Source: an uncultured Prevotella sp. (GTDB taxonomy: Bacteria > Bacteroidota > Bacteroidia > Bacteroidales > Bacteroidaceae). From it: DNA of 64,000 nt. Under the pieces are notes generated by a model. The model did no database searches, was not told where the DNA came from, and worked only from the letters and a program-made list of their open reading frames with translations. The translations under genes and the position numbers were made by a program. The stretch's first letter is position 1, and every line of letters starts with the position of its first letter. Shown one piece after another: positions 1 to 9,048 of the stretch. The stretch is taken from contig CABUXJ010000010.1 of NCBI GenBank assembly GCA_902495455.1, positions 19,862 through 83,861 of the forward strand, written 5' to 3'.

Positions 1-1363
1 TGGTTCCTTCCATGAACACTATAGGGAAGAATACCGCAACAAGTGTTATGGTTGTTGATATTACGGCAAAGAAAATCTCCTTGGCTCCTTCTATTCCCGC
101 ATCAAACGGCTTCATTCCCCGTTCGATCCTTATGTAGATGTTTTCTGTCATCACGATGGCGTCATCCACCACAAGGCCCACCGAGAGTACTACAGCCAGC
201 ATTGACAGCACGTTTATGGAGAATCCGCATACGTACATGATGAAGAATGCTCCGATGAGCGATACCGGTATCACGATGCAGGGTATGAGTGTGACACGCC
301 AGTCGCGCAGGAACAGGAAGATGATGATAATCACCAGTATGAAGGCTTCGTATACTGTAGACTCAACCTCGCTGATGGATGCGCGTATAAACTTGGTATT
401 GTCGAAACCATAGTCGAAGTGCACGTCTTGAGGAAGGTCTTTCTTCATTTGCTCCATGCGCTTGTGTACGGCATCGGCAATGTTTATATGGTTTGCTCCC
501 GGTTGCGGCACCACCACCACTCCGACCATCGGAATACCGTTCATCTTCATATAGCTCTTTATGTCGCGTGGGGCCAGCTCGGCACGTCCTATGTCGCTGA
601 ACCTCACTATACGCCCGTCTTGTTCCTTGATCACGAGGCTGTTGAACTCTTCCGTGGTGTGCATCTGACCCATTGTCCTGATGCTCAGTTCCGTGGTGTT
701 TCCCTCAATCGAGCCGGAAGGCAGTTCAACGTTTTCTTTGTCAAGTGCGGTCTTTACATCCATAGGAGTTACTCCGTATCCAGACATTCTCACCGGGTCG
801 AGCCACAGCCTCATGCAGTATCTCTTTTCTCCCCATATTGATACGCTTGATACTTCAGGTATTGTCTGCAGCTGTTCCTTTACGGTGAGGTCTGCAATCT
901 CGCTCAGTTCCAGGAGCGAGCGCTTGTCGCTCTGCAGTGCAACCATAAGGATGGGCCGTGCATCGGCATCGGCTTTTGATACCGTTGGCGGGTCGCAGTC
1001 GCGCGGCAGCCATCTTTGGGCGCGCGACACCTTGTCGCGCACATCGTTGGCGGCTGTTTCAAGGTCGACTGAAAGTTCAAATTCCACTGTTATGCGACAT
1101 GAGCCCTGCTGGCTCACGCTTGTGAGCGAGCGTATGCCGGGTATTCCGTTGATGTTTTGTTCCAACGGCTCTGTTATCTGGCTCTCAATCACATCGGCAT
1201 TGGCACCGGGATAAGAGCATGACACCGATATGATGGGATTGTCTACAGACGGATATTCGCGTACTCCGAGAGTGGTGTATCCGATAAATCCGAACAGCAG
1301 GATTATAAGTGTGAGTACGGTGGCCAGCACCGGACGCCGTATTGACAGTTCCGATATGTTCAT
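1..1363 (-). CDS. RND-family efflux permease, N-terminal part (cut by window edge)
   Basis: This is the inner-membrane proton-driven pump of a tripartite efflux system (AcrB/MdtB-like, HAE1 or related). About 454 codons are visible and the frame runs off the left edge without a stop. The protein begins MNISELSIRRPVLATVL, the usual short amphipathic start followed by TM1. A periplasmic porter region follows, with GVREYPSVDNPII and GIPGIRSLTSVSQQG. Next come TM2-TM4 with LSVGLVVDDAIVMTEN, which contains the Asp pair used for proton relay in this family. The start codon lies 3 nt after the stop of the upstream adaptor gene, so the two are co-transcribed. An outer-membrane factor would be expected beyond the window. 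The substrate cannot be read from the sequence. Confidence 0.95.
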   Translation of the reverse strand, partial: MNISELSIRRPVLATVLTLIILLFGFIGYTTLGVREYPSVDNPIISVSCSYPGANADVIESQITEPLEQNINGIPGIRSLTSVSQQGSCRITVEFELSVDLETAANDVRDKVSRAQRWLPRDCDPPTVSKADADARPILMVALQSDKRSLLELSEIADLTVKEQLQTIPEVSSVSIWGEKRYCMRLWLDPVRMSGYGVTPMDVKTALDKENVELPSGSIEGNTTELSIRTMGQMHTTEEFNSLVIKEQDGRIVRFSDIGRAELAPRDIKSYMKMNGIPMVGVVVVPQPGANHINIADAVHKRMEQMKKDLPQDVHFDYGFDNTKFIRASISEVESTVYEAFILVIIIIFLFLRDWRVTLIPCIVIPVSLIGAFFIMYVCGFSINVLSMLAVVLSVGLVVDDAIVMTENIYIRIERGMKPFDAGIEGAKEIFFAVISTTITLVAVFFPIVFMEGT

Positions 1364-1366
1364 GGC

Positions 1367-2449
1367 TTATTTCTTTATGGATACGATAACTTTCTGTCCC
1401 TGTCTAAGCTGCATCGTACCGCTTGTTATCACAGTGTCGCCTATGTTGAGTCCGCGGAGCACCTGCACCTGGGCGTCTGTACGAAGGCCCTTTGTTATTT
1501 CAGCCGGTTCTGCTGTCCCGTTCTTGCAGATGAACACTTTGTCTATACCCATCTCCGATACAATGGCCTCGCTTGGCACGGCAAGCGTCCTGTCGTATTT
1601 GCGTGTGGTCAGGTTTACGTTTACGTATCGTCCGGGCACAAGCTTGCCGTCTTTATTGGCATATAGTGCCCTGATGGTATATGTCCTTGTTTCCGGGTCT
1701 ACCCTTGAGTCGGATGCGTACACTTCCGCCTTGCGTGGTGTGAGGTCGCCTTCTGCCGTGAATGTGAGCGGTGTGCCCGGTGCCAGTGTTCCGGCATACC
1801 GTTCCGGCACGCTGAATTCCACTTTCAGAGGACTCATCTTGGTAAGCGTAGCCACGGTTGTTGATGTTGTTGCGAATGCTCCGGTGCTTATTTGTCTTAG
1901 TCCGATTGTGCCGGAGAACGGTGCGCGCAGTTCTGTCTGTTCAATCTGTGCCTTCACTCCGTCAATCTCAGCTTTCAGGGCTGCAAGATTTGCCTCGGCT
2001 TCTTGAAAAGACTCCTTGCTCACGGCCTCTTTTGCAAGAAGCGCCTTGGCACGGTAGAGCCTGTCGTTCATGAGTTTCAGCTGTGCCTTTTTCTTGCGCA
2101 GTTCGGCTTGCAGCGGTGCATCGTTGATTTTTGCAAGAAGCTGTCCTTTCTCCACGTGGGCACCTTCCTTGAAGAATATTCCGGTTATTTTGCCGGATGT
2201 CTCAAACGACAGGCTCACCTCTTCATCAGGAATAAGGCTTCCGCTCACGAATATCCCGTCTGTGAGAGACTGCTCGCCCAGGACTACGGCCCTGACATTT
2301 AAAGCCTTGTCCTGTCCTTTTTTTCCTTTACCGTCTTTGGAGGCTTCTTTCAGGTCTGAATTCTCATGCGGTACAAATGTTTTTATTCCCAGTCCGGCAA
2401 GTCCTGTTACGATAATGCCGATAATTCCTATTCTTGTATATTTATTCAT
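1367..2449 (-). CDS. Efflux RND transporter periplasmic adaptor subunit (membrane fusion protein)
   Basis: This 360-residue protein is the HlyD/AcrA-type adaptor linking the RND pump to an outer-membrane channel. It has one N-terminal membrane anchor (residues about 7-25) and a Lys/Asp-rich linker. The first lipoyl half-motif is near 85-110 (SLSFETSGKITGIFFKEGAH), followed by a coiled-coil hairpin (about 110-170, with ELRKKKAQLKLMNDRL and KAEIDGVKAQIEQ). The second lipoyl half is TELRAPFSGTIGLRQIS, then come the beta-barrel and membrane-proximal domains. There is no lipobox Cys, so it is probably held by the N-terminal helix. It is the first gene of the operon with the permease. I see no clear TAnnTTTG box upstream. 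Confidence 0.95.
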   Translation of the reverse strand: MNKYTRIGIIGIIVTGLAGLGIKTFVPHENSDLKEASKDGKGKKGQDKALNVRAVVLGEQSLTDGIFVSGSLIPDEEVSLSFETSGKITGIFFKEGAHVEKGQLLAKINDAPLQAELRKKKAQLKLMNDRLYRAKALLAKEAVSKESFQEAEANLAALKAEIDGVKAQIEQTELRAPFSGTIGLRQISTGAFATTSTTVATLTKMSPLKVEFSVPERYAGTLAPGTPLTFTAEGDLTPRKAEVYASDSRVDPETRTYTIRALYANKDGKLVPGRYVNVNLTTRKYDRTLAVPSEAIVSEMGIDKVFICKNGTAEPAEITKGLRTDAQVQVLRGLNIGDTVITSGTMQLRQGQKVIVSIKK

Positions 2450-2626
2450 GTTGTTTATATGTTATTTCATTGCTATATGTTTTAGTACGACTATGCTATT
2501 GTTTTTGACAGCTTTTTTATAAAAAGGCTTAATGGCAACTTGCCGTTTAATGAATATTTAACAAAATAGAGAGTGTTGCCTAACTCACATAGATGGGTTT
2601 TATATGGACGTTATGCATTATATTTT

Positions 2627-3152
2627 TTTACAAAATCATGTTCATAAAAATGCTCAAAGATGTGCGTTTCCATGAGCAATAAGGGCCTTAAAGGACCCGA
2701 CGGCCCCCTCCGGCTCCCCCAAGGGGGAGAGACCTGCGGCTTCAAACACCCCCGTAAGGGCCCCGCGGCTTTCAAATTTTGCAAAAGTCGGTGAGTTTTT
2801 GATGGTTGTTTTTGGACCAAAAAGCGGGTTTAGTCGAGCAACGGGGCCCCCGCGGGGTTCCAACGAGCACGCCGTCATGCTGCAACGAGGCCGCCGTTGC
2901 AATGTAATAGCAGCCCCGCGGCAGAGCAAGGAGGGCCTTGCGGGGCCCCTCCCCGGCCCTCCCCAAGGGGAGGGAGAGCTGACGCCGTTCATAAGTCATT
3001 AAGGATGAGCGTGTTGTGAAAACGATGATTTTTTTGTCGGAAAAACCGCAAGATTTTGACCTTCACGAGATTTGAAAATTTGGGAGCGAGGCGGGAAAAT
3101 TTTGGAAAGTGCCTCCGGATTTCGGCCTTAAATTCAGAATTAATTTGACAAA
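2627..3152 (+). repeat. Composite ~520-bp interspersed repeat, copy A
   Basis: This is the first of four copies (others at 27703-28217, 34312-34836 and 43111-43629). In order it holds: a TTTACAAAATCATG end; a GC-rich hairpin (CGGCTCCCCCAAGGGGGAG) followed by GACCTGCGGCTTCAAAC; CCCCGTAAGGGGCC-like words; TTCAAATTTTGCAAAAGT; a dense patch of GCAACGGGGCC/CGTTGCA words with GAGCACGCCG; a CCTCCCCAAGGGGAGG hairpin; and a closing part with GAGATTTGAAAATTTGGGAG and TTAAATTCAGAATTAATTTG. It lies between the efflux operon and nadA. No credible gene is inside it. Confidence 0.9.
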
Positions 3153-3200
3153 GGGCGCTTTTTAAATTAAATGCAAAGGTCTAAGACCTGACAACCCGAG

Positions 3201-3244
3201 GGCCCCACCCCGGCCCTCCCCTTGGGGAGGGCCGGGGTGGGGCC
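3201..3244. repeat. Perfect 21-bp GC-rich hairpin
   Basis: GGCCCCACCCCGGCCCTCCC plus one more C is followed by TT and the exact reverse complement, giving a 21-bp stem with a 2-nt loop. It has no following T run, so it is not a standard terminator. The same arm sequence recurs near copy C (34880-34915) and, less perfectly, at 46463-46495 and 63268-63285. It is therefore a dispersed palindromic repeat. Confidence 0.85.
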
Positions 3245-3250
3245 GGTACC

Positions 3251-3545
3251 TGTTGATAACTCTGTTGATAACTATTTCATTATCCACACTTTTCCCGCAC
3301 GCCCTTGTGGACAACGGGATATCAACATAGTTATTACATGTTTATAATCAAGTTTTCAACAGATTGTTGATGAAAAAAGATATAAACTTATTAAATTTGC
3401 ACCGAAATGGGATATTGTGGATAACTGCGTGATACGTCTCATTATCAGCAAGTAAGTATCAACAACAGATGTTGGTAACTGCTGACCACAAATTGATAAC
3501 GTAACGGCCAAGAAAAAGGACGAAAAGTTATTCACGTATCAACAG
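3251..3545. other. Candidate replication origin: DnaA-box cluster with AT-rich stretch
   Basis: Within 175 bp there are two perfect consensus DnaA boxes, TTATCCACA at 3280-3288 and its complement TGTGGATAA at 3416-3424. Three more differ by one base: TGTTGATAA at 3251-3259 and 3263-3271, and TGTGGACAA at 3306-3314. An AT-rich stretch at about 3373-3400 could be an unwinding element. Further related words (TCAACAG...GTTGATG, TATCAACA, TTATTCACG) continue to 3545. No dnaA gene is in the window. The alternative is a DnaA-regulated promoter region of nadA. Confidence 0.6.
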
Positions 3546-3606
3546 CACATCATACTTAACATTCTATTTTTAAGATAAAGAAAAAGAAAATTATAATTAT
3601 TATAAG

Positions 3607-4596
3607 ATGTTGAAAACCGAATGGCTCGAAAAGGGCTACATTGATGAGCCCGTTGCCGAAGGCACGGACTTGAAAGGCGAAATCAGACGGATGTGTCGTG
3701 AGAAGAAGGCCGTGATCATGGCCCACTACTATACGCAGGGAGAAATCCAGGACGTGGCCGACTTTGTCGGTGACTCGCTGGCGCTGGCGCGCAAGGCGGC
3801 CGAGACGGACGCACGGATCATCGTCATGTGTGGTGTCCACTTCATGGCCGAAACGTGCAAGATACTCTCGCCGGACAAGCTCGTGCTCTGTCCCGACCTC
3901 AACGCGGGATGCTCGCTGGCCGACTCCTGCCGCGCCGAAGACCTGAAGCGTTTCAAGGAGGAGCACCCCGGCCACACCGTTGTCAGCTATGTCAACACGA
4001 CGGCGGCTGTCAAGGCTCTGACCGACGTGGTCGTCACGAGCGGAAACGCGCGCAAGATTGTAGAAGCGCTGCCAGAGGACGAAAAGATCATCTTCGGGCC
4101 GGACAAGAACCTCGGCTCTTATATAAATAATGTGACAGGACGGCAGATGTTGCTCTGGAACGGCGGATGTCATGTCCACGAGCGTTTCTCCGTGGCCGAG
4201 ATACTGAAACTGAAGGCCGAGCATCCCGGAGCCAAGGTGCTGGCCCATCCGGAGTGCAAGGGCCCCGTGCTGCAGGTTGCCGACGTCGTCGGTTCGACGG
4301 CCGTGCTGCTGAAGTATGCCACGGAGAGCGACGACCGGGAATTTATCGTTGTCACCGAGTCCGGAATACTCCATGAGATGAAGCGTCAGTGTCCGGACAA
4401 GACGTTCATCCCCGTGCCCCCGGAAATCGGCGAAGGCACGGTCGGCTGCTCCTGCAACGAGTGTGACTATATGAAGATGAATACGATGCTGAAGATATAC
4501 AACACGCTTCTCCACGAGTGGCCTGCCGTCGAGGTTGACCCGGATGTGGCCCGCGAAGCGGTCAAACCCATCACCCGGATGCTGGAGATGAGCTGA
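3607..4596 (+). CDS. nadA: Quinolinate synthase NadA
   Basis: This enzyme condenses iminoaspartate with dihydroxyacetone phosphate to quinolinate in de novo NAD synthesis, using an oxygen-sensitive [4Fe-4S] cluster. The 329 residues match the usual ~300-350. Visible family motifs are IMAHYYTQGEIQDVADFVGDS (residues 37 onward), CGVHFMAETCK, GCSLADSC, YVNTTAAVKA, GPDKNLG, WNGGCHVHERF and SCNEC near the C-terminus. Likely cluster ligands are Cys84, Cys188 and one of the Cys at 281-286. Neither nadB nor nadC is adjacent. The gene starts about 180 bp after the last perfect DnaA box. The inverted repeat at 4669-4738 follows and may help termination. Confidence 0.97.
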   Translation: MLKTEWLEKGYIDEPVAEGTDLKGEIRRMCREKKAVIMAHYYTQGEIQDVADFVGDSLALARKAAETDARIIVMCGVHFMAETCKILSPDKLVLCPDLNAGCSLADSCRAEDLKRFKEEHPGHTVVSYVNTTAAVKALTDVVVTSGNARKIVEALPEDEKIIFGPDKNLGSYINNVTGRQMLLWNGGCHVHERFSVAEILKLKAEHPGAKVLAHPECKGPVLQVADVVGSTAVLLKYATESDDREFIVVTESGILHEMKRQCPDKTFIPVPPEIGEGTVGCSCNECDYMKMNTMLKIYNTLLHEWPAVEVDPDVAREAVKPITRMLEMS

Positions 4597-4668
4597 TGGG
4601 AAAGGCTGTGCACACAGTATTTCCTTGTTTGGGTAATCGTATGAGATGGTATTACTTTATAATAAGTT

Positions 4669-4738
4669 TTTTGAACACAGAGACACGGAAACACAGAGGA
4701 CAATATAACTCTGTGTCTCCGTGTCTCTGTGTTCAAAA
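4669..4738. repeat. 30-bp inverted repeat (CACAGAGACACGG type)
   Basis: The arms 4669-4698 and 4709-4738 are complementary with one mismatch and enclose a 10-nt loop. The left arm begins TTTTGAACACAGAGACACGG. The same words occur at 16250-16280, within the 5' part of the M28 peptidase frame. It sits between nadA and the next gene and may also act as a transcription terminator. Confidence 0.8.
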
Positions 4739-4764
4739 TATAAACTAATTATTGCAACATACTT

Positions 4765-5982
4765 ATGCAAAATATCGCTGATAAGAAAATAGGGTATCTC
4801 GTTGCGATATATATAGTATTATTGTTGTTAGTCCTTTTCTTCTTCGGATATACACCATATCCGGATAGTGAAGGATATATATACTGTGCGCAGGAGTCTT
4901 TGCGTCATAATCAGTTTTATCCTTTCAAGGAAGGACTGTACGAGCTGCCGTTTCTCTGGAACATAGGAGCTATAAATGCGGTGGCAGCGTCGCTATGGCT
5001 TTTCAACTCCGTCACACCGCTCCTGATCATATGTACGCTGATGAAAGGCTTCAGTCTGCTGTTGACCTATAAGATAGCCTTGACGTGTTTTGGAAAGAGG
5101 GCGGCGAGTATAGCATGTGTCTTGTATCTGCTTTATCCTGCCAATTACGGAGAGGGCACGAGTCTGCACAGTGAGGTGCCGTTTGTCTTCTTTATTCTTT
5201 CGGCCGTCTGGTCTTCGTTGAAAGGACGATACGTTCTGAGTGGGTTATTGTTTGGCTGTGCCGATTATATAAGGCCTTTTGCACTGATTTTCATTATGGC
5301 GGTGGTACTTAAAGACCTGAAAAACTACAAGGCGTACTGGAAGATGCTGGCGGTATATGTGGCTTTCATAATGTCGATAGGACTTTCCAACTACTGCAGC
5401 AAGGGAGAATTTGTATATAAGGCCAAGACCGGATGGATGGCGCTGTCACAATATCATTGGGATCATGATAGCGAGAAGACAACGCCAAACCCGCAATGTG
5501 TGACCGGAAACGATAAGCTCACTTACACGCAAAAGGATGAGTTGTGGAGAGATATGTTCTTCGATTGGCTGAAAGACAACAAGTCGGAATACGTCAGACA
5601 GCTGCCCGTTAAGGTATTCAACACGTACGTATCGGATAACATAAGCATGTGTACTTTTCTCAGTCAGGAAGAGAAGCAATCGCAATATATGTATCAGTCT
5701 TTGTCTCTATACGCATTGATAAGGGATTTTCCACATTATTCGGCAGTGCAGTGGCTGACGGTTGTCAATCTGTTGTTCTATTATGCCGTTATGACAATGT
5801 TCGTGTTGAGCATAAAGTACATAAAGGAACTGCGGCTGCAGTGGCTTATTATCATTCTCGGCACATTGTTCATAGCTTTTGTCGGACATGGTGAGAGCAG
5901 GTTTCATATCCCTTTTATGCCTTTTGTCATCATGGCCGTTTCTTATTATATAAGTAAGATGGGAATAATGCGCAGTGAATAG
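4765..5982 (+). CDS. Polytopic membrane protein, probable GT-C type glycosyltransferase
   Basis: The protein has 405 residues with about nine to eleven hydrophobic segments, the first at residues 8-27 (IGYLVAIYIVLLLLVLFFFG). Just after TM1 is YTPYPDSEGYIYCAQ, an acidic motif in the first external loop as in GT39/GT83-type polyprenol-sugar transferases. A conserved-looking GHGESRFHIPFMPF lies near the C-terminus, as in families that end with an (R/H)F motif. Family membership is inferred from this topology only, and no donor or acceptor can be named. It starts at ATG 4765, 26 nt after the hairpin, so it probably has its own promoter. Confidence 0.6.
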   Translation: MQNIADKKIGYLVAIYIVLLLLVLFFFGYTPYPDSEGYIYCAQESLRHNQFYPFKEGLYELPFLWNIGAINAVAASLWLFNSVTPLLIICTLMKGFSLLLTYKIALTCFGKRAASIACVLYLLYPANYGEGTSLHSEVPFVFFILSAVWSSLKGRYVLSGLLFGCADYIRPFALIFIMAVVLKDLKNYKAYWKMLAVYVAFIMSIGLSNYCSKGEFVYKAKTGWMALSQYHWDHDSEKTTPNPQCVTGNDKLTYTQKDELWRDMFFDWLKDNKSEYVRQLPVKVFNTYVSDNISMCTFLSQEEKQSQYMYQSLSLYALIRDFPHYSAVQWLTVVNLLFYYAVMTMFVLSIKYIKELRLQWLIIILGTLFIAFVGHGESRFHIPFMPFVIMAVSYYISKMGIMRSE

Positions 5983-6060
5983 GATGCGGTCATAGAACCA
6001 TTGACAGGCCTGTCGCGGTGTATGTCCGGTCTGTCCTTTTTCCATAATTGTGGTCTTTGA

Positions 6061-8217
6061 TCATCTTATGACGGCAATCTTGCAGACCGTTCCTTTCTTT
6101 CCTTCGCTTGTTGCCGTGGCCACCATATAGACTCCTGAGGCTACGCGACGGCCGTTGAGGTCTTTTCCGTCCCATTTGAACGTTCCTCCGACAGACGTTC
6201 CTTGGGCGACAATCTGGCCGGAGGAGGTAAGAATTTTGACGTCGGCGTTGAGTGACAGACCCACGATGGTGATATATCCGGTGTGCTCCGGCTTCACGGG
6301 ATTGGGATAAGCGTAGACGTTGTCCTTCGTCATTTTGTCGTTGGGGGTTGTGGCGTCGCTCATATAAGAGCACAGTCCCTTCTCCGTTCCGATGAAAAGT
6401 TCACCATTTGAGCCGTTGTAGGCGATGTCGAGGATATTGTCCGAGATGATATCGCTGTTGACGGTAGTGAAATGCTGCTCCTGAGTAAGGTTGTCACTGC
6501 TGATGAGATAGACGCCGTTGTTGTCCGTTCCGAACCATTTTCGGTTGCCTCCGTCGATACAGATGGACTTGATAGGGATGCCGGCGAGCAAGTAGTCGGC
6601 TTTGTTTGTTCCGTCGTTTCTTGGTACTTTAAACTGTGTGAAGACGTCGTTACCGCTCATTATATCGTCATTGGTCAGATATAAAGGGCCTTTTTCGGTT
6701 CCGATCCAGATGTTGTTTTCGTGGTCCTCGGCAATGCACGGGATTGAAAATATTTCGAGTTCCTGTCCGTCCTGATTGACGAATTTGTCATAAACCTTTA
6801 TTGCGTCGTTAGCCTTATCATAACAGATGAGTGCCGGATATTCCCAGTAATTGGCTGCAAACCATAACAGATTGCGGCTGTCGAACATGAGTCGGCACAT
6901 GTTTTTCAAACTTTTGTTTTTGTATAAGAGTTCCGTATGGTCTTTAGGCTCCCACGTTCCGTCTTTCTTATATACCAGAAGAGCATGGCCACGACATTGG
7001 CTGTTGGTGACCCAAAGATTACCGTCAGTGTCGAATTTGATACCGTTGATGATGACATGGTTGTTGCTCAGTTCTTCTCCTTCATCCGATATGGCCGACT
7101 TCAGCGGGCTGTTGTCCTTGTTGAAATAGTTTTTGAGTTTACCGTCATAAAATTCGTAGAGTCCCGTGCGCCCTCCGGCAAAGACATGTCTCGGGTCGGT
7201 CGGGTCATAGTCGATGCAGTCGATATCCTTGTAAGTGTAGCCGGTGATTTTGTCGATATCGTCCTGATAGATAGTCCATGAGCCGTTGTTGTCAAGCGTC
7301 TGTATCGTTCCGGGATACTCCATGTCGACTAAGCCTTCAAAGACACCGCCACAAGAGTACAGTGTCTCGTTGGCGTATTTCAGTGAGTAGAAGTAGTTGT
7401 ACTTCGGCCCTCCGGGAGTTATATCCCTGCGTGTGATTGTTTGAATCCCGTCTTCTTCCGTCTCCGTATAGCTTTGCAGCCGACCGTCTTCCTGATTGCT
7501 CCACCAGCATCTGTTCCTCCGGTCGTAAATGCGGCGTTCGGTATAACCGTGTTTCGTCGTGGTCTCGATGCCGTCGTCGGAACGGAATATATCGGCTGTC
7601 ACGCTGCCGTCATGATGCCAGTTGTTGCGGTCAAGCAGATTGGCGGACATGTCGGCGCTGTAGATACCTGCTTGTGTATGTGCATATATCTTGCCGCCGG
7701 CTATGGTGCATGCCGTTATTTTCATGTTGAGAATATACGTATCGCTGATTTCGGCACTGCCCATGTTAATCTTCAGTATGCCGAAATTGGTGTATAAGTA
7801 GGCGAACTTGCCGTTGATATATATACCGTTGACGGTTTTGTCCAGATTGACGGGCTTGGTATAATAGTCGGAGATGTTGATTACGTTGCCGCTGTTGTCG
7901 AGCAGGTCGATGTTGTAGTTGTCGTAAACGATGAGCAATCTGCCGGCGGCCATGTTCCACGCGATGTGGTTTATGGTGCAGTCACTCAGGCTGTTCACCT
8001 TATTATATGAGCTGACTTCTCCGTCGTCGGCATTATACGCGAAAAGACCGCCCGAGCTGAGCACGTACACCATGTTTCCGGCAGGTCGGATATCCGTAAT
8101 GTCGTGATACGCCATGTAAGCGTTCCATGAACCTATTTCTGCGGCAAGCGCTCTGCTCTGTGATAATCCAAGACATATAGTCAGGTTCAGGATGGCTGTA
8201 ATGATGATTCTCTTCAT
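6061..8217 (-). CDS. porZ: PorZ-like type IX secretion beta-propeller protein
   Basis: This exported 718-residue protein has a signal peptide (MKRIIITAILNLTICLGLSQS, cleavage near 25). It then has IGSWNAYMAYHDITDIRPAG, the characteristic opening of PorZ, and many propeller blades with two-component-regulator-propeller style repeats (DNNGVYLISSDNLTQEQHFT, GTEKGLCSY). The last ~85 residues form a type A sorting domain (AYPNPVKPEHTGYITIVGLS...DLNGRRVASGVYMVATAT). In Porphyromonas PorZ is part of the surface attachment complex that hands glycolipid anchors to cargo. The start is 40 nt after the rdgB stop, so both genes and probably leuS are transcribed together. Confidence 0.85.
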   Translation of the reverse strand: MKRIIITAILNLTICLGLSQSRALAAEIGSWNAYMAYHDITDIRPAGNMVYVLSSGGLFAYNADDGEVSSYNKVNSLSDCTINHIAWNMAAGRLLIVYDNYNIDLLDNSGNVINISDYYTKPVNLDKTVNGIYINGKFAYLYTNFGILKINMGSAEISDTYILNMKITACTIAGGKIYAHTQAGIYSADMSANLLDRNNWHHDGSVTADIFRSDDGIETTTKHGYTERRIYDRRNRCWWSNQEDGRLQSYTETEEDGIQTITRRDITPGGPKYNYFYSLKYANETLYSCGGVFEGLVDMEYPGTIQTLDNNGSWTIYQDDIDKITGYTYKDIDCIDYDPTDPRHVFAGGRTGLYEFYDGKLKNYFNKDNSPLKSAISDEGEELSNNHVIINGIKFDTDGNLWVTNSQCRGHALLVYKKDGTWEPKDHTELLYKNKSLKNMCRLMFDSRNLLWFAANYWEYPALICYDKANDAIKVYDKFVNQDGQELEIFSIPCIAEDHENNIWIGTEKGPLYLTNDDIMSGNDVFTQFKVPRNDGTNKADYLLAGIPIKSICIDGGNRKWFGTDNNGVYLISSDNLTQEQHFTTVNSDIISDNILDIAYNGSNGELFIGTEKGLCSYMSDATTPNDKMTKDNVYAYPNPVKPEHTGYITIVGLSLNADVKILTSSGQIVAQGTSVGGTFKWDGKDLNGRRVASGVYMVATATSEGKKGTVCKIAVIR

Positions 8218-8256
8218 GTCTTTCGTGTATAATTGTTATTATGTGACTGTCTCTGA

Positions 8257-8868
8257 TTATAAAGTATTCAGATATTCCGCCAGTCTCTCCACGGCCTTTG
8301 CCCTGTGGCTAATTTTGTTCTTGACGTCAAGTCCGAGCTCGGCGAAAGTCTTGTCATAGCCCTGTGGCATGAATATAGGGTCGTAGCCGAAGCCCTCCCC
8401 TCCCCTTCTTTCACGGATTATCTCCCCTTCGGCGATGCCTTCAAATAACTGCTCGTCGGGTTTCGTCCGGTTATTGTCGGCGGCAATGTCGTCTTTCAAT
8501 AATAACGCGATAACGGTGCGAAATCTTGCCTTCCGGTTGTTATTTTCTCCTAATTCGGCCAAAAGTTTGGTCATATTGGCCTCGCTGTCGTGGCCTGCGC
8601 CACCTGCATAGCGTGCGCTGTATATGCCCGGCGCACCACCGAGGGCATCCACTTCAAGACCGGTGTCGTCGGCGAAGACGCTCAGTCCGTAGTTGTCGTA
8701 GATGTAGCGGGCCTTCTGCATGGCATTCTCTTCGAGTGTCGTGCCGGTCTCGGGGATATCGACATCGCATCCGATGTCCTTCAGTGACACTATCTCAAAC
8801 CTGTCACCGAGTATGCTGCGTATTTCGGCGAGCTTGTTTCTGTTGTTTGTTGCAAATACGATCTTCAT
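8257..8868 (-). CDS. rdgB: XTP/dITP diphosphatase (non-canonical purine NTP pyrophosphatase)
   Basis: The enzyme hydrolyses dITP, ITP and XTP to monophosphates and so cleans the nucleotide pool. The 203-residue protein contains the Ham1/RdgB signatures: FATNNRNKLAEIRSIL at the N-terminus, SVFADDTGLEVDALGGAPGIYSARYAG around residues 69-95 with the catalytic Asp, GEGFGYDPIFMPQGYDKTFAEL, and the closing KNKISHRAKA. It lies between leuS and porZ on the same strand. A GGGACATA hairpin (8886-8962) sits just upstream. Confidence 0.97.
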   Translation of the reverse strand: MKIVFATNNRNKLAEIRSILGDRFEIVSLKDIGCDVDIPETGTTLEENAMQKARYIYDNYGLSVFADDTGLEVDALGGAPGIYSARYAGGAGHDSEANMTKLLAELGENNNRKARFRTVIALLLKDDIAADNNRTKPDEQLFEGIAEGEIIRERRGGEGFGYDPIFMPQGYDKTFAELGLDVKNKISHRAKAVERLAEYLNTL

Positions 8869-8885
8869 GTATTAGTAGAATAAAA

Positions 8886-8962
8886 GTAGGGACATATTCT
8901 TGTATTTGTCCGCAAGTAATGATTGATAATCATTGCGGACAAATACAAGAATATGTCCCTAC
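8886..8962. repeat. GGGACATA hairpin, copy 1 (perfect 30-bp arms)
   Basis: The left arm, 8886-8915, starts GTAGGGACATATTCTTGTAT. The right arm, 8933-8962, is its exact reverse complement, and the loop is 17 nt. It lies between leuS and rdgB. It belongs to the ATTCTTGTAT subtype, shared with 30550-30636. Confidence 0.95.
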
Positions 8963-9048
8963 GAATTGTTTCATCTGTATATTGACACACCATTATCTGT
9001 GTGCATCCTTATATATACTCCTGTTTCGGAATGTTTTTGAAAGGTTTT

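Noticed and set aside
1230..2006. Long plus-strand open frame over the adaptor gene
   Set aside because: It is antisense to the clearly homologous membrane fusion protein and has no protein-like features. Many similar antisense frames (for example over gltB, cydB, leuS and the membrane protein at 35000-36460) were dropped for the same reason.
2654..2992. Open frames inside the composite repeats as small protein genes
   Set aside because: They are shared by all copies, but on both strands at once. The few differences compared are often non-synonymous and follow hairpin pairing, and no promoter with TAnnTTTG was found. They are reported as a finding but not as CDS.
3201..3244. Rho-independent terminator
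   Set aside because: The stem is perfect but has no T run on either side, and it recurs as a dispersed repeat.
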